A stretch of 64,000 nt of DNA from Acinetobacter courvalinii (GTDB lineage Bacteria; Pseudomonadota; Gammaproteobacteria; Pseudomonadales; Moraxellaceae). The stretch covers positions 2,032,259 through 2,096,258 of the forward strand of contig NZ_BMDA01000001.1 in NCBI RefSeq assembly GCF_014635545.1. The letters are read 5' to 3'. Of the stretch, positions 48,543 to 59,575 are shown piece after piece. The translations under genes were made by a program, and so were the position numbers. A model generated the notes under the pieces. The model was not told the origin of the DNA and did not search any database. It saw only the letters and a list, made by a program, of their open reading frames with translations. How positions within the stretch are numbered: the stretch's first letter is position 1; every line of letters begins with the position of its first letter.

Positions 48543-49601
48543 ATGACCCAGCCGGACTCAGGAAACAACTCTAAATATAACTATGTCAATCCGAACAGCA
48601 AGTTCTTCAAGCTGTTTCTGGTCTATGACATTTTTATGGTCTTTATTATTGTTTTTAACCTGTTCTGCTTGGGCATGAACTTTTTCCTGATGAGCAATAT
48701 TGGGAGCTGGTTTTTTAATACCATCCAGCTTCCGACGGTGCTGGAGTTTTACCGGACTCATCTACACCCGTGGGTGATTACCACCGAAGCCTGGTTTATT
48801 ATCTTTTTAATTGTTGAACTGGTGATTCGCTGGTTTCTGTCGATTGTGCAAAAACACCATGCACGCTGGTGGTTCTTTCCTTTTGTACACTGGTATGAAA
48901 TTCTGGCGATCATTCCCTATTTCCGTTTTTTACGTTTGTTCCGTGCAGGCGTGATTGCTTACCGTTTATATGAACTCGGTTATAAAGTCGTACCAGACGG
49001 CATTCGCATCAAAGCCGTGTTTTATTATCGCGTGATCATGGAAGAATTATCAGATCGTGTCGTGATTACCGTGATTGACGGAATCCGCCATGAACTGCAA
49101 ACCAGTTCGCATCATAAAAAAATTATTCATGATCTGGTCGATCATCATCGACAACTGTTTACGGTGACCTTGGCCTCGATGCTACAGGAGTCGCTCGCTG
49201 CAGCATTACAACAACAGCAACCTCTGATTACCCAGAAAGTGGGCGTTATTGTCAATCAGGCCATTGAAGATACGCCCGAACTGACGCAACTGTTACGCTT
49301 GATCCCGATTGTGGGGGGAAGAATCGAACAACAGATTCAAAGTATTGGTCAACGTTTAGGTGAGAATATCACGGCTGGTTTGATTGATCCTTTTATAGCG
49401 GGATCAGCTCAGCGGCCAAATGCAAATTATCAATATATTGCCGAGCAGGTCAGCCAGTTGAATATTGATAATCAATATCTGGAAAAACTGGTCGAATCGG
49501 TGGTATTTGAAAGTCTGGAAGCGATCAGAAAACAAGTAAAAGTGAAGCAATGGCAGCAAACTTTGCAAGAAACTGATCAATTGGATAAAAAAGCAGAATG
49601 A
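48543..49601 (+). CDS. Voltage-sensor-like membrane protein without pore domain
   Basis: 352 residues. Segments look like S1 (~28-50), S2 with EAWFIIFLIVELVIRWFLS (~84-102), S3 with HWYEILAIIPYF and an S4-like stretch RFLRLFRAGVIAYRL with arginines three and four apart. After about residue 150 the protein is hydrophilic and helical, with Gln/Leu-rich heptad-like stretches; no selectivity filter or S5-S6 pair is seen. Similar to ion_trans-type voltage sensors. A proton-channel-like, sensor or structural role is possible; function unknown. Probably co-transcribed with the upstream acyltransferase gene. Confidence 0.75.
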   Translation: MTQPDSGNNSKYNYVNPNSKFFKLFLVYDIFMVFIIVFNLFCLGMNFFLMSNIGSWFFNTIQLPTVLEFYRTHLHPWVITTEAWFIIFLIVELVIRWFLSIVQKHHARWWFFPFVHWYEILAIIPYFRFLRLFRAGVIAYRLYELGYKVVPDGIRIKAVFYYRVIMEELSDRVVITVIDGIRHELQTSSHHKKIIHDLVDHHRQLFTVTLASMLQESLAAALQQQQPLITQKVGVIVNQAIEDTPELTQLLRLIPIVGGRIEQQIQSIGQRLGENITAGLIDPFIAGSAQRPNANYQYIAEQVSQLNIDNQYLEKLVESVVFESLEAIRKQVKVKQWQQTLQETDQLDKKAE

Positions 49602-49718
49602 TTACAAGAAAAATTACCAATCGAGCTAGAGAATTCGTGTAATTTGTTCTAGCATTTGCTTTTATTTACAACTGCTTTAACACATATAGAGCGCTTAAAA
49701 AGCCCTGAAGGATAAATT

Positions 49719-50438
49719 ATGGCTGATATACGGATTACGGGCAGAATGGTGAATTTTAGTCGACTCACGTTCGACACAAATGACCATAATGCAATCCGAC
49801 AGCAACTTACCAGCACCCTGAATGAAGGTTCCTATATCGGTACCCTGGTCATTATTGACAGTACGGTTGAGCAAGAACTGATTGCCTTGATTCAACTCTT
49901 GATTGATCTGGGTTTACAGCCGATGGCGGTGATTGACGGCATCTTGGGTGATGAAGCCCGCGCCATTCAATTCCCAGTACTACCTGTCGATCAGCCGTTG
50001 CAACGTATCAAGGCCTCAAAAGAACAGGTGGTTGATCCTGCTCCGGCAAAAGCCGCAGATAATTCAGCAATACAAACACCACAAAAAAACACATCGAATG
50101 CCTATATCAGCTCGTATCATGATGAAATTTTGCGTACAGGCCAATGTTTGGTGCAAGATCAAGGTGATATCATTTTAAATGCAGGCATGAATAGTGGTTC
50201 GGAAGTAATTGCATCTGGAAATATTCACATTTATGGCAATGCTCGTGGTAGAGTCATTGCAGGTGCAGGTGGACAAGCTGCAGCACGTATTTTCTGCCAT
50301 TCGCTAGAAGCCGAACTCATCTCGATTGCAGGGACCTATTGTGTAGCCGATGATATTCCCAAAGATATGATCAAAAAGTCTGTACATATTTATTTAAATA
50401 ACAAGCAAGAACTTGAATTTGAGGCCTTGCAGTTTTAA
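49719..50438 (+). CDS. minC: Septum site-determining protein MinC
   Basis: 239 residues. N-terminal FtsZ-inhibiting domain (1-105), a linker rich in Ala/Pro/Lys, and a C-terminal beta-helix domain with [20 protein letters not shown] and [16 protein letters not shown]. It blocks FtsZ rings away from midcell. GAAGGA precedes ATG. First gene of minCDE. Confidence 0.96.
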   Translation: MADIRITGRMVNFSRLTFDTNDHNAIRQQLTSTLNEGSYIGTLVIIDSTVEQELIALIQLLIDLGLQPMAVIDGILGDEARAIQFPVLPVDQPLQRIKASKEQVVDPAPAKAADNSAIQTPQKNTSNAYISSYHDEILRTGQCLVQDQGDIILNAGMNSGSEVIASGNIHIYGNARGRVIAGAGGQAAARIFCHSLEAELISIAGTYCVADDIPKDMIKKSVHIYLNNKQELEFEALQF

Positions 50439-50503
50439 TTTATCTCATTAAACACCAAAAAAGCCCTTTTAGGGGCGTATGACCATAAATAGGAGTGGAT
50501 TCG

Positions 50504-51316
50504 GTGGCCAAAATTGTTGTCGTAACGTCAGGCAAAGGTGGTGTAGGTAAAACTACAACAAGTGCATCTTTTGCAACAGGTTTAGCCCTACGTGGTCATA
50601 AAACTGTTGTGATCGATTTCGATGTGGGTTTACGTAATCTTGATTTGATCATGGGCTGCGAACGCCGTGTAGTTTATGACTTTGTCAATGTCATCAATAA
50701 TGAAGCTCGCTTACAACAAGCACTCATCCGTGATAAAGATATTGAAAACTTATATATTCTCCCTGCGTCACAAACCCGCGATAAAGATGCGTTGAGTGAT
50801 GATGGTGTAGCACGTGTGATCGACGAACTTTCGCAAGAATTCGATTACATCATCTGTGACTCGCCTGCAGGTATCGAGCGTGGTGCGATTCTAGCCATGT
50901 ATCATGCCGATGAAGCGATCATTGTGACGAATCCTGAAATCTCATCAGTACGTGACTCTGACCGTATTATTGGTATGCTTGATAGCAAGACCAAAAAAGT
51001 TGAACAAAACGAAGGTCGTATCCGTAAGCATTTATGTATCACCCGTTTCAATCCGGAACGTGCGGATAAACAGGAAATGTTAACGATCGACGATATTTCT
51101 AAAGATATTTTACGTGTGCCGACTTTAGGGGTAATTCCTGAGTGCCCAAGCGTACTTCAAGCATCAAACGAAGGTAAACCCGTGATTCTGTATTCAGATG
51201 AAAAAGCTGGACAAGCTTATGATGACTTAGTGGCTCGCTTCCTTGGCGAAGACCGTCCTTATCGACACATTGCAGTACAGCCAAAAGGTTGGTTAGCTAG
51301 ACTATTTGGAGCGTAA
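50504..51316 (+). CDS. minD: Septum site-determining ATPase MinD
   Basis: 270 residues from GTG 50504 (MAKIVV), with AGGAG eight bases upstream; the longer frame from GTG 50495 overlaps the ribosome site. Deviant Walker A SGKGGVGKTTTSAS, Walker B DYIICDSPAG and a C-terminal amphipathic membrane helix KGWLARLFGA. ATP-dependent membrane oscillator that positions MinC. minE follows after 2 bases. Confidence 0.97.
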   Translation: MAKIVVVTSGKGGVGKTTTSASFATGLALRGHKTVVIDFDVGLRNLDLIMGCERRVVYDFVNVINNEARLQQALIRDKDIENLYILPASQTRDKDALSDDGVARVIDELSQEFDYIICDSPAGIERGAILAMYHADEAIIVTNPEISSVRDSDRIIGMLDSKTKKVEQNEGRIRKHLCITRFNPERADKQEMLTIDDISKDILRVPTLGVIPECPSVLQASNEGKPVILYSDEKAGQAYDDLVARFLGEDRPYRHIAVQPKGWLARLFGA

Positions 51317-51318
51317 TT

Positions 51319-51591
51319 ATGGCAGGATTCTGGAGTAAACTTTTTAGCAGTGATGAAAAACCATCAAGTGCACAAACTGCCAAAGATCGTTTAAAAGTTA
51401 TTGTTGCATCTGAACAAGGCTTGGGCCGTCGCTTAGGCCAGGATAAAATCGACCAAATGAAAAAAGAAATCATGCAGGTCGTCAGCCGTTATGTTCGTGG
51501 GGTGGATGAACAGCATATTCAAATGCAGGTTCGTTCAGAAGCAAACATTGAAATGCTAGAAATGAATATCAATTTACCTGAAGATCGTTAG
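51319..51591 (+). CDS. minE: Cell division topological specificity factor MinE
   Basis: 90 residues. The amphipathic start WSKLFSSDE, the MinD-contact helix AKDRLKVIVASEQGLGRR and the C-terminal dimer domain are all present. GGAG lies within the end of minD. Stimulates MinD ATPase and drives oscillation. Confidence 0.96.
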   Translation: MAGFWSKLFSSDEKPSSAQTAKDRLKVIVASEQGLGRRLGQDKIDQMKKEIMQVVSRYVRGVDEQHIQMQVRSEANIEMLEMNINLPEDR

Positions 51592-51716
51592 AAGTTTTTT
51601 CATTAGCGATTTTTCGTAAATAAGGGCAAAATACGTCGCAGAATTTGAAAAGTATGACTTTTCTCATCCTGCCTCATATTTTGCCTTTATTATTTTATAA
51701 GACTGAGGAGATTGTC

Positions 51717-52004
51717 ATGGCATTATCACAGCCAGCAACTTTCAATGAAGAATGGTCAGATGAGCGTGTGTTTGCCTACCTTAACCAGCTTCCTCCAGCT
51801 GGCGTAAATGCCGACTTTCATGTGCTCTACCATGCCTTCAAACATATGCGTCCAAATGACTATGAGCGCTTGCTTACCAAGTTTTTGGCAGATGGCCGTG
51901 ACTTGAATGCAACCAATCCTGAAGGCCAACGCATTCATGATGTGATTGCACAATTTCCTCGCCAGAAAGCGGGTTTTCTGGAAGTTTTAGCGAAGTTTGC
52001 TTAA
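51717..52004 (+). CDS. PA4642-family small conserved protein
   Basis: 95 residues from ATG 51717, with GAGGAG six bases upstream; the frame is open to 51645 but that N-terminus is hydrophobic and lacks a ribosome site. FNEEWSDERVFAYLNQLPP and YHAFKHMRPNDYERLLTKFL are the conserved parts. Cytoplasmic, function unknown. It may be transcribed with min. Confidence 0.85.
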   Translation: MALSQPATFNEEWSDERVFAYLNQLPPAGVNADFHVLYHAFKHMRPNDYERLLTKFLADGRDLNATNPEGQRIHDVIAQFPRQKAGFLEVLAKFA

Positions 52005-52022
52005 TCAACGCTACAATAAAGG

Positions 52023-52074
52023 CCACATAATTTATCAATATCAATAAATTGAAGCGTAAATTATGTGGTTTTTA
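52023..52074 (+). terminator. Terminator after the PA4642-type gene
   Basis: CCACATAATTTA (52023-52034) pairs with TAAATTATGTGG (52057-52068), followed by TTTTT. Confidence 0.7.
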
Positions 52075-52160
52075 ATTAAAATAATGATATTTCTTAAATT
52101 CTCTGATAAATAGATTACTAATAATACAATTTTTATATTTTAGCTATTCTAACTAAGACC

Positions 52161-52691
52161 ATGACTGATCAAAACACAACTGTAATTAAAACTGATCCTG
52201 TAAACCATCATTTAGCCGATTTAACCATTATTAGCTTAAAAAGGTTTATCTTTTTATCAATTATTTCTTTAGGGTTATACGAGCTATGGTGGATTTTTAA
52301 GGCATGGCGCTTTTTCGCAATTAAAGATCATTTAAATATCATGCCGGCTGCCCGAGCTATTTTTTCCATTTTCTTCTTATATTCCCTGTTTAAGAAAATC
52401 CGGGAATATGCCAAAGCGCAAGGCGATGTTCAGGAGTTTTCTGCAGGCTGGATGTATATCGGCTATATCCTTTTCGCCTTAATATTCGCCAACTTACCAG
52501 ATCCTTACTGGTTAATTTCATCAGTCAGTTTTATGTTCCTTATTCCCGCTTTTGTAGCCCTTAATCATGCCAAAAAACAGGATGATCAACTCAATGCGGT
52601 GATACAGGAAAAATTTAATATTGCTCAAATTTTTGTGATTATTATTGGGTCTATCTTCTGGATACTCTTATTGATAGGGTTTTTTTCTTGA
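52161..52691 (+). CDS. DUF4234-like membrane protein
   Basis: 176 residues with about five hydrophobic segments. The start FIFLSIISLGLYELWWIFK and the middle IFSIFFLYSLFKKIREYAK resemble DUF4234-type proteins. No known function. No strong ribosome site. Local sequence is AT-rich. Confidence 0.75.
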   Translation: MTDQNTTVIKTDPVNHHLADLTIISLKRFIFLSIISLGLYELWWIFKAWRFFAIKDHLNIMPAARAIFSIFFLYSLFKKIREYAKAQGDVQEFSAGWMYIGYILFALIFANLPDPYWLISSVSFMFLIPAFVALNHAKKQDDQLNAVIQEKFNIAQIFVIIIGSIFWILLLIGFFS

Positions 52692-52732
52692 AGTTTAAGG
52701 GTTAAAAAGACCATAAGATTGGCGTATATCAT

Positions 52733-52755
52733 AAAGCCTGCATGATGCAGGCTTT
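52733..52755. terminator. Bidirectional terminator
   Basis: AAAGCCTGCA (52733-52742) pairs with TGCAGGCTTT (52746-52755) between the convergent DUF4234-like and LysE genes. Confidence 0.8.
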
Positions 52756-52767
52756 GTTATCCCTGAA

Positions 52768-53385
52768 TTAGCGGCTGCCGATCAGATAAATACCGAGTAA
52801 GGTAAATATTCCGCCTGAAACTCCATCAATCCATTTGGCAAAGTTTTGGTATGCATTGCGAAATGTCGGCAGAGAAAATACAAAAGCGACCAGGACAAAC
52901 CATAAAATCGTTTCAATCGAAACAATAATAAAAAGTAATGAATGATGCTGGTCAAATAGTGGGTTTGCCAGAAACAGTGAGAAGACACTGCCAAAATAGA
53001 TAATGGCTTTAGGATTGGAAAGATTGGTCAACAAGCCTTTCATAAAAAATAAATAAGGTGACTGAGGTAAGCTTATTGGATTTATAGTTGGGTTATTTTT
53101 AGAGAAAGCAGAGCGAAGCATTTGAAAACCAAGCCAGCACAAATATAGCCCGCCAGCGATCAACAGTCCTTGCTTAAGCCATGCCATTTTTTCAAAGATG
53201 ATATTGAGTCCCATCAAGGCAAGCAGTGACCACAACATTGCTCCTAGACAAATCCCCAGTACCACCAGCAAGGCTTCTTTGCGCGAGCGGCTAATTGCGG
53301 TTTGTGAGACTAAGAAAAAGTCAGGTCCAGGTGTAATCAATGCACAGAAATGAATAAAAATGAGTGTAGTTAATGCAACGAACAC
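52768..53385 (-). CDS. LysE/RhtB-family amino acid exporter
   Basis: 205 residues, about six helices. ALITPGPDFFLVSQTAISRS is the LysE signature at the N-terminus, and FMKGLLTNLSNPKAIIYF follows in the middle. Exports amino acids or similar metabolites. Monocistronic; substrate unknown. Confidence 0.9.
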   Translation of the reverse strand: MFVALTTLIFIHFCALITPGPDFFLVSQTAISRSRKEALLVVLGICLGAMLWSLLALMGLNIIFEKMAWLKQGLLIAGGLYLCWLGFQMLRSAFSKNNPTINPISLPQSPYLFFMKGLLTNLSNPKAIIYFGSVFSLFLANPLFDQHHSLLFIIVSIETILWFVLVAFVFSLPTFRNAYQNFAKWIDGVSGGIFTLLGIYLIGSR

Positions 53386-53470
53386 GACTCACCTCAAGGT
53401 TGAGATTTTAAAGGGCAAGCTTATATAAAAAACGTGATTTTTACCATATAAAAATTTGAAAACCTAAAAC

Positions 53471-53498
53471 AAAAAAGCCTCGATAACGAGGCTTTTTT
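53471..53498 (-). terminator. ftsK terminator
   Basis: AAAAAAGCCTCG-ataa-CGAGGCTTTTTT, 15 bases after the ftsK stop. Confidence 0.9.
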
Positions 53499-53513
53499 TA
53501 GGGGATATTTGGG

Positions 53514-56500
53514 TTAAACCAGAATATCCCGTTTACCATTGGCACCCATCGAGCTGACGATGCCATTTTCTTCCATCTGGTCAATGATCCGTGCTGCACG
53601 GTTATAACCCAGGCTAAATTTACGCTGTAATGATGAAGTCGATGCTTTGCGTGTTTCTAAAACGAAAGAGACACATTGATCATATAACGCATCTCGGCTC
53701 GGATCACCATCCCCATCTTCAAAACCACGCGATGTAGGTTCTTCATCAAATGGCGTGAGAATCTCATCCACATAATCTGGTTCACCACGTTCGCGCCACG
53801 CATCACAGATACGGTTCACTTCATCATCACTAATGAAGGCACCATGCACACGCTCAGGCTCGATTTTACCCGGACCAAGAAACAGCATATCACCATGACC
53901 GAGCAAGTCTTCTGCCCCACCCGCATCCAGAATGGTGCGTGAGTCAATCTTACTGTTGACACGTAGTGCCACACGGGTTGGAATATTCGCCTTGATCAGA
54001 CCGGTAATCACATCCACCGAAGGACGTTGTGTGGCAAGTAACAGGTGAATCCCCGCAGCACGAGATTTCTGTGCCAGACGGGTAATCATTTCTTCAGCCT
54101 TTTTACCGACCTGCATAATCATGTCGGCAAATTCATCGGCCACGATCACAATGGAAGGTAACGGCGTTAAACGCGGTGCACGCTCACCCACAACTGAATC
54201 ACTGGCTTTCCAGGTTGGATCAATCAGGTCTTCACCATTGGCAATTGCTTCTTCGACTTTACGGTTATAGTCACTAAGCTTACGGATTTTCAGGAATGAC
54301 ATCAGTTTATAACGGCGTTCCATCTCATTGACACACCAGTTTAATGCGCTAACCGCATCTTTCATGTCGGTGACAACAGGGGTCAGTAGATGAGGAATAT
54401 CGTTATAGTTGGCCAATTCCAGCTGTTTTGGATCGATCAGAATCAGGCGTAACTGCTCTGGTGTGTATTTCAGCAACATCGACAAAATCATCGAGTTCAC
54501 TGCAACCGACTTACCCGAACCTGTGGTCCCCGCAACCAGCATATGCGGCGCTTTACCAAGGTCAGTAATAACAGGATTGCCTGAAATGTCTTTACCCATC
54601 GCCATAGAGAGCATACCCGCAGGATCTTCAAACGCTGGCGTTTTCAACAACTCAATCAAGCGTACCATTTCACGGCTGCTATTCGGCACTTCAATTCCGA
54701 TATATGGTTTTCCTGCAATCACTTCAACCACACGGACCGAGGCCATCGACATGGAACGTGCCAGATCGCGGGAAATATTGGTGACTTTAGAGGCTTTTAC
54801 ACCAGGTGCCAGATCCAGTTCGAAACGTGTTACTACGGGTCCCGGCTGGGCTTCGACTACCTGAGCCTTGACGTTAAACTCTTGTAGTTTGATCTCTAAA
54901 AGTTCAGAAAGACGGGCTAATTGCTCGGCAGTAAAATTGACCTTTTTATTTGGATCGACTTCATCCAGCAATTCCAGACCCGGTAAGGTCGGCAGATCAT
55001 GGCGTTTTTGCGCGACTTGCATGGCGCGTGACATTGGACGACCAAAGGCATCGGTTAAAGGTGCATCCAGATCAAAATCTTCTTCAAGATCAAAGTCTGG
55101 CTCGGGTTCAGCTTTACCTGCTGTTTCTTGCCATGCTTCAATAAATGCTTCTTTAGACAAAGCTTCTTTCGGTGCAGACTTCACTTCAATCGGTGCTTTG
55201 ACGAAAGCAGATGATTGCGCATAACTTGTGGTCCGTGGAGCAGCAGCATGTTCACGCTCCTCTTCAACCAGAAGATCATTGAATTCATCAAATTCCTCTG
55301 CAACAGCATGCGGCTTTTCTTCGTGTACGGGATTTTGTACAGTAGCAGGAGTTTGAGCAGCATTGTTCTGATTAGATTCATGAATCAGAGCTTCAATATC
55401 CGCCTCAAACTCGTTTTCCTGCTCAACCGGTGTATGTGGCATTGTCGGAACGTTTTGCGTGAATGGCGTATGTGCATCTGTAGCAGTTTTACTGTTCGGT
55501 ACCGCGGCCAACAGCTCATCAAAGATCTGGTCATCATTCCAGTCCAGATGGCTGGCATTGGCTTGCTGCATAACCGCTTCAGCGTGGGCTGAGGGTTCAA
55601 GTGGTGTAGTCATCTGAGCTGACTCATCAGCAGCACGGAGTAATGCATCAATCTCCTGTTTATGACTGGCATCATCACGTTGTAATGCACGCCATACTTC
55701 ACCTGTTTTGACTAAACGCTGACTTTCAGTTTCAAATTGACGTGCACGTTGTAAGGTCTGCTCGAACTCTTCATCTGGCACATTCGCTGGATGCGGCTCA
55801 GCGCTTTGTTGCTGTTCTTTCGCCACCACATCGGCAAATAATTTTTCAGCCATGAGCTGATGGTGTGAATCATCAATTTTAATTAGCTTGGCCTGAACCT
55901 GATTGGTTTTGCTCTGGTTTGTATTATCCTGACTCTCGCTCTCTGCTTGAGCCTTGGTCGTGACCGCTGGTGTTTCAGCCGGCGTCAACTGTTCGGTTAA
56001 ATCATATGCAGATTCATTTTGCGGCACATTCTTATAGAACAGGTCTTGCAAATACGCAGGCGTATTCTTCAAGGTTACCCAGGTTTTGTTCCATTGAATC
56101 CCAAAAGCCAAAGTCAGCAACAAGATACTGAAAGCAAGTAAAAATAAGGTCGCGCCATAAATCGTCAGCAATTGAGAGAGACTTCCCCCCAACTCATAAC
56201 CGATAATACCGCCAGCGGCATTCTCCAGCGTATCTGCCGGCATGTTCCAATGTAGATACAACAAACTTGAAATTGAAAGAATCAGGAAGAACTGGGCTGC
56301 ATAACGAAATGGGCGGTTCAGAAAGCTTCTCGGCCACCAGACCTGAATTGCTTCTATAAACAGGAATAAGGGAATAAGCAGGCTTGCCCATCCCAGAAAG
56401 CCAAAGAGTAAATCTGCGATCCAAGCACCGGCCACACCGCTTGCGTTCGAAACCTGCTGGGTATCGCTGGAAATATGCATCCACCCCGGATCAAACGGTG

Positions 56501-56597
56501 TATAGGTGACTGTGGCAAGAAATAAATAAATGCCAAAGGAAATCAAAAATAATGTCATTAAAAAGCGTTGTGCATAAACACTTGACACCGCAGTCAT
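53514..56597 (-). CDS. ftsK: DNA translocase FtsK
   Basis: 1027 residues. Four to five N-terminal helices (up to ~170) anchor it at the septum, followed by a long acidic linker rich in Gln, Glu and Ala (~190-530). The motor has Walker A VAGTTGSGKSVAVNS and Walker B IVIVADEFADMIM, plus LATQRPSVDVITGLIKANIP. The C-terminal gamma winged helix (TSSLQRKFSLGYNRAARIID) reads chromosomal polarity sequences. It pumps DNA to the dif site at division. Divergent from trxB. Confidence 0.97.
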   Translation of the reverse strand: MTAVSSVYAQRFLMTLFLISFGIYLFLATVTYTPFDPGWMHISSDTQQVSNASGVAGAWIADLLFGFLGWASLLIPLFLFIEAIQVWWPRSFLNRPFRYAAQFFLILSISSLLYLHWNMPADTLENAAGGIIGYELGGSLSQLLTIYGATLFLLAFSILLLTLAFGIQWNKTWVTLKNTPAYLQDLFYKNVPQNESAYDLTEQLTPAETPAVTTKAQAESESQDNTNQSKTNQVQAKLIKIDDSHHQLMAEKLFADVVAKEQQQSAEPHPANVPDEEFEQTLQRARQFETESQRLVKTGEVWRALQRDDASHKQEIDALLRAADESAQMTTPLEPSAHAEAVMQQANASHLDWNDDQIFDELLAAVPNSKTATDAHTPFTQNVPTMPHTPVEQENEFEADIEALIHESNQNNAAQTPATVQNPVHEEKPHAVAEEFDEFNDLLVEEEREHAAAPRTTSYAQSSAFVKAPIEVKSAPKEALSKEAFIEAWQETAGKAEPEPDFDLEEDFDLDAPLTDAFGRPMSRAMQVAQKRHDLPTLPGLELLDEVDPNKKVNFTAEQLARLSELLEIKLQEFNVKAQVVEAQPGPVVTRFELDLAPGVKASKVTNISRDLARSMSMASVRVVEVIAGKPYIGIEVPNSSREMVRLIELLKTPAFEDPAGMLSMAMGKDISGNPVITDLGKAPHMLVAGTTGSGKSVAVNSMILSMLLKYTPEQLRLILIDPKQLELANYNDIPHLLTPVVTDMKDAVSALNWCVNEMERRYKLMSFLKIRKLSDYNRKVEEAIANGEDLIDPTWKASDSVVGERAPRLTPLPSIVIVADEFADMIMQVGKKAEEMITRLAQKSRAAGIHLLLATQRPSVDVITGLIKANIPTRVALRVNSKIDSRTILDAGGAEDLLGHGDMLFLGPGKIEPERVHGAFISDDEVNRICDAWRERGEPDYVDEILTPFDEEPTSRGFEDGDGDPSRDALYDQCVSFVLETRKASTSSLQRKFSLGYNRAARIIDQMEENGIVSSMGANGKRDILV

Positions 56598-56834
56598 ATA
56601 CAGTCCTGTAACCCAATTCGTTATTTGTTGGTATCTTTTAAGGCCTAACTTACCTTAATCAATAAGTTTTATATTATGCACTCGTTCTTACAAAAAAGAT
56701 GCACGATTATTTACTGTTGTTGTTAACATTCTGCACGGATATAGCCCAATTCGATTGAGTTAATCAATATTATCCGGATCGATTTGCCCCACTCCCCTCT
56801 CGATTCACGTATAATTTTAGCAGTTTCAATATAA

Positions 56835-57800
<966 letters not shown>

Positions 57801-57814
57801 TTAGGCCAAAATTT

Positions 57815-57843
57815 AAAAACCACCAGTCATTGGTGGTTTTTTT
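57815..57843 (+). terminator. trxB terminator
   Basis: AAAACCACCA-gtca-TTGGTGGTTTT followed by TTT. Confidence 0.85.
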
Positions 57844-57932
57844 ATGCCTGCCTCCCTACAATCAAAATGATGTCTTTCTAAACAAAGTTATTTTCTAGAC
57901 AGAAATATATTGATGAATAGGATGGATAATAA

Positions 57933-59489
57933 ATGACAACAAGCTGGACCAATGGCTATCAAACTGAAGTGAATTATACCTATGGTTATTATCGAGATCT
58001 TAGTCCGAATTTCCAAAAGTTTTGTTTATTACTCAATGGAATCGACAGTCCAGACTTTCAGGAAAACCAGAATCACTGCGAACTTGGCTTTGGTCAAGGC
58101 GTTAGTATCAATATTCATGCCACTAGCAACCAATCCAGCTTTTATGGCAGCGACTTCAATCCAGCACACGCCGCACATGCCAATCAACTGGCGGAGCAAA
58201 GTAAGGTTGAGCATTATTTCTATGACGACAGTTTTGAAGAGCTACTCAACCGTCAGGATTTACCGATGTTCGATTCGATTAGTTTACATGGAATCTGGAG
58301 CTGGATCAGTCATGAAAACCAGCACATTATTTTAAAATTTATACGTCAGTTCTTAAAGCCCAATGGCATTGTCTATATCAGCTATAACTGCCTCACCGGC
58401 TGGGCAGCCAATATGCCGATCCGTGAACTGTTTCATAGTCATTTTAAATTTAATAGTAAAAGTACCAACCCCTTACAAAAGGTCAATGAAGCCCTTAATT
58501 TTAGCGAAGAACTATTAAAACAAAATCCTATTTTTGTTCAGCGTAATCCTAATACCGCTCATAAAGTGGCTGATCTCAAGCAGCAAAATCCCAATTATTT
58601 AATTCATGAGTATCTCAATCAGGACTGGCAGTGTTTTTCGTTTCAGCAAGTCGTTCGCATAATGGATGAAATTAAATTGTCATATGCGGGTTCAACGGAT
58701 CTAAGTACTCACTTAGATAACATCAATTTTTCTGAACAACACCAAGCATTTTTAAAAGCAATTGAACACCCGATTTTTAGACAGCAATGTCGTGATTATT
58801 TTGCCAATACTCAATTCAGACGCGATTTATTTATCCGTGGCAAAAATAATTTAACCCCCTTACAAGTTCAAGAACGTTTGAGAAAAACTGCCTTTGTCTT
58901 ACTAACCGCCAAGGAGAAACTGCCTCATAGTATCAATGGACTTTTAGGTACATTTAATTTAATTGAAGAAATTTATACGCCGATCGGAAATAAATTTTCA
59001 GAGGAAAATTATCGTCCAATCACCATTGCCGAACTAGAACAAAGTTTTCCTGAACTGAATTACGCCCAAATTCTCAATGCTTTGGTGATTTTATCACATC
59101 TAGGTTTGGCTCAGCCTTGCCAGACACTGGAACCGAATAATGAAATACTGCAACAAAGTCATCGCTTAAATCATTATTTATTAGAACAGGCAAGTTTTCA
59201 TCAAAACTATAAGGTCTTAATTAGCCCAATTACAGGTATCGGAATTCCGACGGAGCATTTCCATCAACTGTTCTATCGCGCACATTTCATTGATGGTTTA
59301 GCGTCAGTAAGTGACTTTGCACATTATGTTCAGAATGTCATCAGTCAGTTAAATTGGTTGGTTTTAGAAAGTGATGGAAAATCCATTACTGACCGAGAAA
59401 AAAGTCTCGAAGTTATTCAAGCTAAAGCACAGCTTTTCTTGGATAGTAACAAACTACAAATTGCGAAACAGCTACGCTTATTTAATTAA
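57933..59489 (+). CDS. Class I SAM-dependent methyltransferase with regulatory domain
   Basis: 518 residues. SAM-binding motif I ELGFGQGVSINIHA (about 50-63) in an N-terminal methyltransferase domain, FDSISLHGIWSWISHEN as motif after it, then a MethyTransf_Reg (PF10119)-type region around residues 210-300 and a C-terminal domain. Substrate unknown. It may head the unit with aat and bpt. A GGAATGG/CCATTCC hairpin (59500-59528) follows. Confidence 0.82.
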   Translation: MTTSWTNGYQTEVNYTYGYYRDLSPNFQKFCLLLNGIDSPDFQENQNHCELGFGQGVSINIHATSNQSSFYGSDFNPAHAAHANQLAEQSKVEHYFYDDSFEELLNRQDLPMFDSISLHGIWSWISHENQHIILKFIRQFLKPNGIVYISYNCLTGWAANMPIRELFHSHFKFNSKSTNPLQKVNEALNFSEELLKQNPIFVQRNPNTAHKVADLKQQNPNYLIHEYLNQDWQCFSFQQVVRIMDEIKLSYAGSTDLSTHLDNINFSEQHQAFLKAIEHPIFRQQCRDYFANTQFRRDLFIRGKNNLTPLQVQERLRKTAFVLLTAKEKLPHSINGLLGTFNLIEEIYTPIGNKFSEENYRPITIAELEQSFPELNYAQILNALVILSHLGLAQPCQTLEPNNEILQQSHRLNHYLLEQASFHQNYKVLISPITGIGIPTEHFHQLFYRAHFIDGLASVSDFAHYVQNVISQLNWLVLESDGKSITDREKSLEVIQAKAQLFLDSNKLQIAKQLRLFN

Positions 59490-59575
59490 AGCTGTTTTGG
59501 GAATGGTAGCTCCAAAGATTGCCATTCCTACCCAGTTCAGTTAGTTTAGAATCATTCCTATTTACTTTGTTTGCT

